Shown here: positions 36,826 to 48,600 of the stretch, piece after piece
How the letters are laid out: every line of letters begins with the position of its first letter
Position numbering within the stretch: position 1 is the stretch's first letter
From: Diogma glabrata
Taxonomy: Eukaryota > Arthropoda > Insecta > Diptera > Cylindrotomidae
Direction: 5' to 3'
Length of the DNA: 64,000 bases
Assembly (NCBI GenBank): GCA_963693315.1
Contig: OY856187.1
Location: 382,405,460-382,469,459, forward strand
Position numbers and translations under genes: made by a program
Notes under the pieces: model-generated
The model's database searches: none
The model's input: only the letters and a program-made list of their open reading frames with translations
What the model was told of the DNA's origin: nothing

Positions 36826-37860
36826 AATTTGGATTGCCTGTTCGACATCGCACACGTCGATGCATTCGCACTGATAAAAAAATCGGAAGACGCTGAATTT
36901 TTGCGAATGCAAAGAATGAAGAGCCTTTCGGGTTGCATGCTGGTATTGACGAAGCTGACGAACAAGAACAACGAAAAAAGAGAACAAAACTTGAAACTTG
37001 ATGTAAAACCAGCTACCCAGCAGCAATCCCTATGTTGTTTTTTACTGCACAAGCATTCGGACTGCACCTTATCTATGGTTTAAACAATTGTTGGAACGAA
37101 GTCTTATATTTTCCACTGCAGACATCATATTTATGAACTGCAACTCAAAGTAGTGTTCGAGGACAAGTTCGGTGCAACGTCTGGCCTTGAAGTGTCTATA
37201 TTTGTCCGCTTGAGAGATCCATGGGACAATTTTAAAAAAACATGAAGCCCTGGAATAAAAGACGATGAAGTAGCTGCCAAAATACCAATTCATGTCCAAA
37301 TAAAAATTAAATCATTTTGTTTCTATCAACTAAATGAAAAACATCCAGAGTCGGGATGTTTATCGGACTACAAAGAATTCCTGGAAATCCTGTTCCTTGA
37401 CAAAGCTATCTACAACTACCATCTCAACCAATCAGGACCCATCAGTCATGCTCGATGAATAGCGAAGATCATATATTGCAAAAAAAGTTTTTGTTCCGAA
37501 AACATTTCAATTTGTATTTTTATCGTAACTCTTTACGCTATGCCGTTGAAGTTGGGTTCGGCAGTCCTAGAGCTATCGAGGCTTCTAATCAAAATTTGAA
37601 TTTTCTGAAAGCGGCTGCTGGATATGCTTCAATTGACAAAATTGTGTCACAGAAATCACGACATCAGGCGGAAAATGACGCAAACAATTCGTAGATTTGA
37701 AGATGACAAAGAGAAATACGAGGACGAGTTATCTGACGAGGAGGCGGACGAACCATCTGACGAAAAAGCACGGATGAAGAGAACGTAGAGGACAACCAAG
37801 AACATGATTGTTCAGTACAAGTTGTTGGATTGGAAGGCGCAAAAAGAGTTAAATTGAGTT
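36826..37860 (+). pseudogene. Decayed transposase-like gene (same family as in the 60.5-62.6 kb transposon)
   Basis: Reading + in shifting frames: CLFDIAHVDAFALIKKSED (from 36,835), then CRHHIYELQLKVVFEDKFG (from about 37,118), SDYKEFLEILFLDKAI (about 37,355), QSGPISHAR followed by a stop where Trp is expected (about 37,430), SNQNLNFLKAA (about 37,590) and an acidic tail to about 37,860. The CRHH, YKEFLE, GP-SHA and QDLxF-like blocks align in the same order with the minus-strand remnants at 61.09-62.23 kb. The expected central block with the CYDTT motif is missing between the first two. These resemble a family of uncharacterised insect proteins that I cannot name securely. Frameshifts, a deletion and stops make it non-functional. 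No terminal repeats were found. Confidence 0.65.
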
Positions 37861-40685
37861 GAAAAAAAGTTAATCAGAAATTATTCCAGAAAGATTAGAG
37901 CCATTTTGTCACGTCTGAGACAGTTGACAGTTATGTTGATTGTTGATTCCAAAATCTATCCAAAATTGTTAGAACAGGTTTCTATTACAACAAATCCAAA
38001 GATCACCAAAGATGTTTCGTGCTCAGGAGCCCAAAATAAATGAGATGTTTCTCGTTCAGCAGAACAAAATTTGAGAGACTCATTTCCAAAACTCAACTTC
38101 TTATATACTAAAACATGTTGGTCAAATTTCTCCAATTCATAAAATTTTTATTGTATCGACCAACAGTTGGCTGCCATTTCTTTAAGCGCCACACTTTTCT
38201 CCAAATTTTGAAATTGCATAAACAATGCAATGCATTACACTGTGGAGCATGTTGACACCAACCAAATTACTTTTATTTAGTTGCATCAAATGTTCTAACT
38301 ATTCAATTTTTTCTGACTCCTGACAATTTATAGCTTCTATCTCCTGGCTCTTTATTACTTTACTGCATCTTCTAGTATTTTTCATCGACATTTGGATCGT
38401 ATTGGTTTTGATTTTATTTATACTAAATACAATTTTTTTTTTGAATTTAAGATTTTAAAATTAAACATTCTTGGGATATAATGTAATTTTTTTTATGCAA
38501 TACAAAATAAAATTATTGTTTATATTTTTTGCTTCTTCAATTGCAAGTCAAAAGTTTAATACGATATTGAAATTCAATTTTTCAATTTTATTTAAATAAA
38601 TTTATCAAACGAAATTAGAAGACAAATAAATTTAAGGCTGAACACAGAATTTGTCACGTTACAATCTGTAGTGCGATTTGCCAATTTTCCGCTCAATTTT
38701 TTGCTGATCAAACTCTGATTTACACACAAAATAGTTGGGTGCATCCGATCTAAATCGAAAAGTCGTGCATCAAAACATGCTTTGAGCTATTTTAATGGAA
38801 TCTATTCTAGCTGATAATTGGTATTGGTTGTAATTAAACATTACAATTTAATCCAGTATATTTGCTAATCGTTTGACATGTGTCGCTTCATGCTTAAATT
38901 GTGTATTTACCACAACGTCTAAAAGCATCTAAAGCGTCCAATAACCCCCTTTGCACCCCTTCTCCCCCCCCCCCCATAATTCCCAAAGCACCTAAATGGA
39001 ACACTTTAAATTAACAGAATAGACTAATATTTTTCTTCAAAACGCACAATTCCAAGACATAAAAATTCCTTTGTGTATAAAAATAAACTTTAATCGAGAA
39101 AACAAACGATAATTAGAATTGAGCAAATTGGAAATTTTATGTGCTCTCACAAATTTATCTGATCCTAAAAAACTGAATGATACTAGCACAAACTTTAATA
39201 ATTCGATAATTCCTAGCGAAGAAAGAAGTAAAAAAAATTTGCCTTTAAATTTCTGTCGTCACAATTGTGGGGATGTCTCACATGCTGAGAAGATCTCAAA
39301 CCGGGCTTAGCCTACGAGCAATTATTTTTTTTTAGTAAAATGTGTTGTGTAAGAGGAATTACAATGAAAATGTTTTGCTTTTATTTTATTTGAACTTTAC
39401 CCAATGAAATTATCTAAAATGTTATGACATGATTCAATTTGACCAATCACGTGATAAATTGGTGATAAATTCTCATAATTTTTGGGAAAATTCCTCAAGC
39501 AAGTGGCCTATGGCCTCTTGTTATTACCAATCAGCTTGCTTTCGAAATGTTTGCAAAAAATTATTTCGAATTATCACCGTACTTGGGAAATACTGAATAT
39601 TCCATACCAAAAACTTCCATAGCAAAAAATGTGATATCTTAGGTTAACTGGAATACCACTGTGATACGCGGAGTTGTAGTGTTAATATTACAGATCAATA
39701 ATATCTTATCCCTCCATGCGTATAATTATTTCTGGTATTTATTGATTTACTTCATTTTTATTATTTATTTTATTTATTCAAAATTTCTATATAAAAAAAA
39801 TCTTATTCAAGTACAATCGCACAGTAAAAAGTAAAAAAAATATGAGGGCATGAACATATACTTCTAATTAAAATAAAAATAATTAATTAATCAGTAAGCA
39901 AAAAGCACAAAAAATATCCTCAGGAATGAAATATTAGTTGGAATAAAAACAAATAGAATCAAAGCACGCGCAAGCCTTTATATAAATGAAAATTTTTAAT
40001 AAAAGAAATAATTATTTTATAGTTCACACGAATTTAAATTAAATATAAAAAGTAAAATATTTTATCTAATGTAATTAAGAATCTTCAGAACTATATTTTT
40101 CACAATTTGATACTACTAGAAACATTTTTATCATCATCATATAAAATATGAATAATTTGTTTTTCATAATTTCGTTTTACGAACCTACATGTTACAATGG
40201 AGTGTTTACAGCGACACACTTCGCCACAGAAACCTAGTAGAAAGATGGCTGGTGAAAAAGGCTCAGACAACGCCATACCAAAGTAGCTATTTCATGAAGA
40301 TTTGACCAGCAGTTTATTTTAAAGTTCTACACTATGTAACGATTTCTGCTCTATTAACGCACTTTCAAACGATGATACTTTGTATATATGTATTGTAAAT
40401 CTGAAATGAGTGACTTGATCCCACGACTTTGAGATTTAAAGTCTAAAGCAATTGTAAGGTTTCCCGTACCGCACTTACTAAGTTTCACGTGCCAACCACA
40501 GTAACATAGATAACATGATATTTAGGTGTATCTAGTTCCCGTCGTCCGTTTATTTCTGCGTTCATCTCAACAACAACACCAATACTGGATTTTCTGAAGT
40601 CTACAAGCTAGCTAGTGTTGACACCCAAATCTGATGTAGAAAACATTAACTTCGGCGGCTTTCCTACGGACTCCTAATTATTCAG
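37861..40685. other. AT-rich intergenic stretch, no gene seen
   Basis: Nearly 2.8 kb of low-complexity A/T sequence with a C run near 38,962-38,975. The short frame at 39,119-39,310 has no recognisable motif. Confidence 0.4.
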
Positions 40686-40758
40686 GTCCGGATAGCTCAG
40701 TCGGTAGAGCATTAGAGTTTTTATCTCTAAGTTCGGCTTCGAGTTTTTGTTCCCATTT
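40686..40758 (+). pseudogene. tRNA-Lys(UUU) pseudogene or tRNA-Lys-derived sequence
   Basis: GTCCGGATAGCTCAGTCGGT then AGAGCATTAGAG gives an acceptor 5' strand, a good D arm and box A. An anticodon stem TAGAG/CTCTA encloses TTTTTAT with anticodon TTT. The T arm (CGGCTTCGAGTTTTTG) is weak and the acceptor 3' strand (TTCCCAT) does not pair with the 5' strand. The 5' half is close to animal tRNA-Lys(UUU). It is probably a dead tRNA or the head of an old SINE. Confidence 0.7.
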
Positions 40759-42779
40759 ATTTTCTTAGTTATATTTCTCAGAACGAATGTAGTCAGCATG
40801 GCTTCCTCCTTTCGTCCTGTCCTGTAATGTTCGAAATATATTATGGCTTTATCTTAATTGAATTTTTCCCATCGGTAAAATACACATCTTGGGTTGATCG
40901 ACAACATCGAGTCATGTGTAAAATTTTTTGACAATCGTTGAATGTGGAAAATAATTCGCTTAGTTTTGGAATAGTTCTTCAAACGGACAGAGCAGAGCAT
41001 CTTTAAGAGCAGATAATTTGTCGAACTTAAAACACATTTTTGATAGGAGACGCCTTAATTATACCATGAAATACTTGTTTCAATCAATATTATCATAATT
41101 ATTATAATAACCTTAACAATGTTTTTTGTATATTCAAACATAATAGTAAATATAAAAATTCCACACCACAATCTATTATTTAACCTGTAAATCTAGTTCA
41201 TGCATGTACTCGTCTTACATAATTCAACCAAAAGATAGAGAAAACAGTTCAAAGAAGGAAAATAGAATAACAAAGTAAAAATAACACAAATCACATATAA
41301 ATTTGTAGATACATGTTTAAACAATGTTAAGAAAACATCATCCAATTATCATTATTTTTGTCTTTCTTTCCTTTTGATATTAGAACTTAGAAGTAAATGT
41401 AAAATTCCTTTCTATATGTTAAAGAAAAAAAAAACGATAATATTTAAGAAAATCACATTGGATGTGAGTATGTCAGATTTTATTGTTAAATTCAATTGGG
41501 ATTTTAAAAAAATAATGTTTTTTGTGTTTTTGTTGTAGTAAAATATATTTTGATTCAATAAAAATTCTATAAAAAAATCTACATATCAAAAAGAAAAAAC
41601 TGTAAGAAAATTGCCAAACTACTCGTGCGGAATGTATATCAAAACTTAAGAGTTTTTCATATTTCTCCCAATATTGCCAACAAGTACAGTAAATATTTTT
41701 GTAATATAATATATACGTATAATTATACACGAATATATACGTAGAGTTTTAAAACCTGACATCAGATTCGTACTCAGCGTGTTTAAGAATCTAAAAGATG
41801 TCGATTAAATGTTTTAATAAAATCGCTAAAAACGAATAATGAGCAATTTCACGCAAGTTCAGCAAAAATTCGCAGATAAATGCTGAAAATTATTTTTATG
41901 TAGAGTTTTTCTTTTTTCAACCAAATGACGCGTAGCATTACTGTTGTTCGTTATTATAATTATATTGTTATTATAATTATATTATTATATTTAAAAATAT
42001 AATAATTTATATTATTATATTTTAAAAAAATTCTACTTGAAGTCGTATTTTTCATTTATCAAAGGCTATCTATAAACTAAAAATAAACCAAATTAAAAAG
42101 GGTCGAGTCAAAACGTCACAAAATTTTACTGAACTTGACTAAATTGCTTTTTAAAAAGTTCATTTAATAATGAAATATTTGATATTTAACATAAAAAAAA
42201 ATCTGAATCTAAAAATCGCCATTTTTATAATTTTTCTCCAGAACAAAAAAAACTGATTCCCGACAGTCATATGCACAACGAATTTAAGCTTTAAATTTTA
42301 ACGCTAGTCCCAAACTTTCACAAGTGGTTAGATATAAAATAAGCTTCAATTTAGTTTAATAAAAAAAAAAAGGCTATGCCATCTTTTTTTCAATTACACC
42401 GTTTTTTTCTTATGTTACACCGTTAAAATTATTTCAAAAAATTAACAGTGTACATTTTTAAAAACTTCGTTCTAATACCTATTCAACGACATATCATTTA
42501 TGCAAATCGATTCAGTAGTTTTTCTACAATCGCTCGTCAAAATGCACTCACATCACAAAATAACAAAAAATTGAGGGGCACCCTGTAAAGACCCCTGGTC
42601 GAAAAAAAAATTCTAAGAGAACTTGTATTTTTTATTTATGAAAGACTATCTATAAACAAAAAATAATCAAAATTAAAAGGGGTCAAGTCAAAACGTTGTT
42701 GAATCTACGTGAAATTGCTCATATGTATTATCAATATTCAAACTTTATGAATTTTTATCTCGATAACGGTAGATATTAA
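40759..42779. other. AT-rich intergenic stretch, no gene seen
   Basis: About 2 kb without a credible frame; the minus-strand frame at 41,473-41,730 has no motif. A partial internal duplication is visible: AAAATAAACCAAATTAAAAAG with GTCAAAACGT near 42,085 recurs near 42,660. Confidence 0.4.
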
Positions 42780-43920
42780 AAAAAAATATGGAGAGGCTGA
42801 GATCTCAAGCTCTGAGATATCAAGACTTCTTTGAGGATATTTTAAACTTTTATGAGGATATTGTATTTAGTTTTGGGCAGCGATGTATATCAAACATAAA
42901 ACTGTATGTAAAAGTACAAATATTTTATCTCTGTTTAGGATGATACACTCAGCAAACTACTCAAAAACCTACACATTTAGCGTTTCGAGAAAATATTACA
43001 AAATCAAAAATTCAAAAATATAAAATTTAAACTTCTTCAAAATTTTAAAAATATTCTATAAATTCTTACAAAATCAAAAATTGAAACTTTTTTCAAAATT
43101 TTTAAAAATATTGCAAAAATTCATAATTCACAAATTCTAATGTTTTCCAAAATTCTAAAAATAACAAAATCAAAAATACAAACTTTTTTCATAATTCCAA
43201 AAATATTCCAAAAATTATAACAAAATCAAAAATTGAAACTTTTTTCAAAATTCTAAAATTATTGTAAAATTTATAACAAAATCAAAAATAAAAACTTTTT
43301 TCAAAATTCCAAAAATTATACCAATATCAAACATCCAAACTTTTTTCAAAATTATAATAAAATCAAAAATTTAAACTTTTTCAAAATTCTAAAAATATTG
43401 CAAAAATTCATAATTAACAAATTCAAAAATTGATATTTTTTCAAAAATTCTAAAAATATTGAAAAAATTATAACAAAATCAAAAATACAAACTTTTTTCA
43501 AAATTCCAAAAAATTGCAATAAAATTAAAAACATTTATTTTCGATTACATTTCATGTCATACAAATAATTAATTTTATTTTTGTCCAAAAAATTAGGTAA
43601 AAAAATAAATGAAAATCATTCTTTTGACAGTATTTTTTTGACAAACTTAAAATGCAATAATCTAGTTTTTGGTCTCAAATACCAATCCCGACCATCAAAA
43701 TTTCTCCAAATTCAATATTCCTACTCGTAATCACTTAAAATGAACGTTTTTTAGGCAAAAATAATGCGAATTTCCTTGTTTTGACACACTTAACGATTTT
43801 TTTTGCTTTTTTAGAATCAGTAAGTCCTAAAACGTCGAGAAATGCCAAAAAAGTGGGGTAAGAATTTCACTTTTGACTCGCGATTGCAATACTTGTGTCT
43901 TTCAGACCAAAGCAATTATG
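42780..43920. repeat. Repeat family C, copy 2
   Basis: Same order as 23,140-24,515: AATATGGAGAGGCTGAGATC, TTTTGGGCAGCGATGTATAT, GATGATACACTCAGCAAACT, then the AAAATCAAAAAT array (about 42,990-43,530), then TGCAATAATCTAGTTTTTGG and the CTTTCAGACCAAAG end. It lacks the GC-rich patch of copy 1 and is about 240 bp shorter. Confidence 0.75.
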
Positions 43921-45196
43921 CGAGTACGATGATATTTTTTGAATTGCAAAACTGTACTATTTTTGAAAGGCTAGCCGCCATTTTGTTGTTTAAAAATTTG
44001 ACATTAGACTCGTAATTAGCGTTTATTATTTCACAGAATGAGAAAATACGCTAAAACCACGTCATTTCCCCTTTGGGTCTTTTTTGAGCCAGGGTCTGAT
44101 CGATGTTCTTTACAAAACAAAAATTAGTAGATCAAAGAGAAACTACTCCCAAAAATATTTAAAGTATTTTTATCGTAATCTGTGGTAAAAACTGTATCAA
44201 AATCATAATTATGTGAATCGCACCCAATTTCCTACAAAATTCATAAGTCGAGGCAAAAATCGAATTTTGTGAGCGCCACTCACAATCCGCCACATTTAAC
44301 CCGCCATTTTTATATAATAAAATATCCCACTAGATTCGTCACTGACACCTCCAAAAGTTGGTTGAATTAAATTTAATAACTTTTTTTTTAATTTTTCGGT
44401 CGGCCATATTGGATCCACCATTTTAAATTTCAAAAACTAAATCGAATTTTCGACTAGCATTGTGTAAGGGCTCAAATCTGGTCCGGATACCGCTTTCCCT
44501 ACCACTGATAGGGTCCGGATAAGGCACCCTGAGCAGGTCCTGATCAGTAATGTAACGCCTCAAACTATCCAAACCGGATCAGGCAGCCCTACTGGAACCG
44601 GATCAGTTCAAATAGGGCATTTGTTATTAAGTAAATGACAAAATGTACAATTTTCGTAAATACGTTAATTTAAAAATGTCCAATAAATTCGTTTACAAAA
44701 TATTCTAACTTTATACTTACCTATATGTCATCATAACAAAATGCAAAGAAGCGATAACTAAAGTATAAATGAAAGTTCGCGTAAAATGGATAATACTCTA
44801 GTGCAGCGGTTCTTAAACTTTTTTGTATTGCGACCCCAAATTTTAAATGCCATATTTTGGCGACCCACCTATATTTTTTTGACAAATAAACGTTATTAAA
44901 AAAAAAATACGTTTAATTAAACAACAAAAACTATTTTATTTTATTTTCAGCTAATATAAAAAAATAGAACCGACTTCAGAAAAAACAAAAGAGGCACAAA
45001 AAAGTGAAAAATAACTCAATTGTTGCTTTTAGAAACAAAAATACGTCACATTTTGATTATTTTAATTTAATTATACCTTACTATAGACAAAAAAATTACG
45101 CTATTATACAAAGTTACTATATTAAAATAGTTACTTTTTATTATAATTATTATAGTTATTATAGTTGTTATAATAGTTATTATATTTTAAAACTTA

Positions 45197-45612
45197 CTAG
45201 GAGGGCCCGGCGTGCTTCGCTACGCTTATAAATAAAGTTTTTGCGTAGACATTTTGTTGACGTAGAAGCAATGATTTCAAAAAGTGGTAATGAGAAATGC
45301 TACCATATAATTTTTAATTTTTCTTTTTAAATAATGAATGAAAAATAATCAGAGCTCTAGCTGATCAGTTGGGATATATGAAAAATTAGCGATCAAATAA
45401 GTTTTCAAGTAAGCTTCGCTAATTTTTCATATATCCGAACTGATCAGCTAGAGTTCTGATTATTTTTCATTCATATATTTAAAAAGAAAAATTAAAAATT
45501 ATATGGTAGCATTTCTCATTACCACTTTTTGAAATCATTGCTTCTACGTCAACAAAATGTCTACGCAAAAACTTTATTTATAAGCGTAGCGAAGCACGCC
45601 GGGCCCTCCTAG
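45197..45612. repeat. 416-bp palindromic Helitron terminus (autonomous copy)
   Basis: Arms of about 195 bp, nearly perfect, CTAGGAGGGCCCGGCGTGCT at one edge and AGCACGCCGGGCCCTCCTAG at the other. The outer edge (45,197) is the Helitron's real 3' terminus. The inner edge (45,609-45,612) is an inverted copy lying about 45 bp from the RepHel stop. The centre is slightly rearranged compared with 21,386-21,808. Confidence 0.93.
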
Positions 45613-45656
45613 TACTCATAAAAGAGGAAAAGGTTTTTGAGAAAAGTGAGAGGAAA

Positions 45657-48600
45657 TCAGGTAACAATGACTTCTGGGAAGACGATATTTTTTGTGAAAA
45701 CTCTATCATCTTTGAACAAATGACCTTGGTCAGATGTATCATAAATATAAAATTTCAAACATTCAAACGCACGCACTCTACTTGCAGCAACATACAATTG
45801 ACCATGTGTGAATACAGGTTCTTTAAGTAAAATGGCAACTCTGTTGAATGTCTGACCTTGAGATTTATTAATAGTCATAGCAAAAGCAGGAATAATAGGG
45901 AATTGAGTTCTTTGAAATTTAAATGGAAGAAGAGTTCCAGAATAAGTCAAATGAATGCGTGGAATTAGAATGCGTACACCTCGCATGACACCAGTCAAAA
46001 CTTCACAATCTATTGAATTTCGGTGCATAACTTTTACACGCATTCGTGTTCCATTTACTAATGCTTGACCTGTATTTAAATTACGTATGAGGAGAACAAT
46101 GCAATTCACTTTCAAATTTAATTTATGAGGTGGCAAACCTCCTACACTCAATTTATTTAAAAATTCTATTGGAAAATTGTTCTGCTCACGAATGTCATCA
46201 CAAACAACTTTATCAAAACTAAAATATGCTTTCTCCTCTCCTGGCATAATACTCAAGATTTTAGAATTGATTTCATTGCAATCATTGTTTTTGGGGGCTA
46301 AAATGACGGAACTCAAAATGTCATCAGATAAAATTGTATCAGAAATATTTCCAAAAATGTCTTCAATAATATTGTCTGGATTGGCAATCAAATTATGAGG
46401 AATTTCAATGATATCTGAACCAAACTGTGGAAAACTTTGCATATCACCATTACCGAATCTTCTAAGAAATTCTACAAATTCAATTTCATGAGGGAGAGCT
46501 CTCATGTTTTGATTTAATTTCAAAATTTTAAAGTTAATAAATTCTTGCCAAGATGTAATACAATTTTCAATTAAAATAGAACGTGAGCCATGCGGTATAA
46601 CTGGAAGAATTTGGCGAAAGTCACCGCTCAGTAAAAGAGTTTTACCTGCAAACAGTTTATTTTTATTTTCTTCGTTTGGAGTCAAATCTCTTAACAAACG
46701 ATCAATTAATTTTAAAGCATGAATAGAACACATTGAAATTTCATCTATAATAATGATTGATGCATTATTAATATATGTGCCATGTACACTGTTTGGAGTT
46801 ATATTTGGCATTGAATTCTCTAATAATGGAATTGGTAATTTGAAAACATTATGCAAAGTTCGCCCCCCAATCAAAAGAGTTGATGCAATACCACTGAAGG
46901 CAGTTACAATACACGAAAGATTTAATGAATTAAATTTATGAATGATTGCCGTTTGAACAAAAGTTTTGCCACAACCTGCATGAGCTGTCAAGAAAAAAAC
47001 ATTACTTCCAGTATCATGGAATTGAGCTTCACGCAAAACAATATCAATCACACTACGTTGCTCATTATTTGCATTTTCATACATTCTATCGAAAACTATA
47101 GCTTCTTCTTCAATATCAAAATGACCTACATCGCCAATCTGTAAGTTATATTGTGGAATCGGAAGACCAAGATCACCACATGAAGTATTATGTGTAAGAA
47201 GAATTTCATTAATTTCAATCAAGGCTCGATTAATTGACACATCTTCATCGTAATCTCGTAAAAAGTCTTCAATCATACTATTTCTAAATTCAATCCATAA
47301 AGCTAAAGCATTCGGAGGAACATTCAAACCACAGATAAATGCAAATAATTGACGAAACTGTTTTGGTGATTGAATTTCTGAAGCTTCAAGTAAACATTCA
47401 CGCCATTCATTATCATTTGTTGCAATACCTCGAGCTTCACATGCTGCAACAAAAGTAGGGTACTCAACACCTTCATACATACGTAGATCAGAAAAAGATT
47501 TTGGACCACGAACATGCAACAGAAGTAAACGCATATGAAACAATTCTATATCTTTTGGAGAAACCATATATAATCGAGCAACAACTTTATCAGCCCCACG
47601 TTGTCTTCTTTTCCACGATTTACTTTGATCATGCCAAACATAATGTAATGGTAATTCTGTATACAAAAACTCATTAGCTAAATTATCAATGGAATTCAAA
47701 TGGAAAAATGCTAACAATTTTGTTCTTGATACATTTGCGACTGCACCAGCCACATTACCATTCCTGATATAAACATTTTGTCTATTAGGCAAATGACAAT
47801 CAAGTCGAATAATTGTATGAGATTGAAAATGCATTGGAAATTCAAATATGCGCCAAGCAGCTTCAGTCGAACCAACATACCGTCCATTCAAAAAATCTTG
47901 AATTTCATTTCCCACAATCGCATCATCATTATTCACTGCATTCTCTCCATTCACTCTCAATTCAACATTGGCAGAATCATACCCTTTATATACATACTTG
48001 TAAACATATTTCACACTTTTAACAGTCGTACATATTTCAACGTTAATATGACAATTGAATTTTGCAAGCAGATAAGGATTATATGGAACAACATATCTAT
48101 TATCAAGAGATGCACCACGTACATCAACACTCATACCATTATCACGTCGACGATACAAAGGATAACCATTCACAGATTCTTTAGTATTTTCAGAAAAAGG
48201 TTTTGGAAAATTCTTACTACATTTACCATCTCTCATACAAACAGAATTGGGATTTAGAGCACCACATGGTCCATGCATCATATGACGTTTCACATATTCA
48301 TGTAATTTAGGAAAAAAAATGGGATCAGGGATTTCAGTGCATACAAATTTATTAATCATTTCATTTCCATCAATTCTATCTTCATCTGATAAATTTAACA
48401 AAATATGGGCATGCGGAAGACCACGTTTTTGAAATTCAATGGTATATATAAGTGCTTTGACAGAACCGAAAATCTTTTTTTTCATTAAACAATCTATGAG
48501 CTCTTTAAGTTTCACTTTAAACACACGCACAACAATATCAGGACGAAAATTCGAAGACTCATAATTACTCAAATTATCAACAATTTCTGGCCATTGAGGA

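Noticed and set aside
36829..37083. 84-residue frame as a stand-alone small gene
   Set aside because: It is the N-terminal block of a decayed transposase-like gene whose later blocks follow in other frames.
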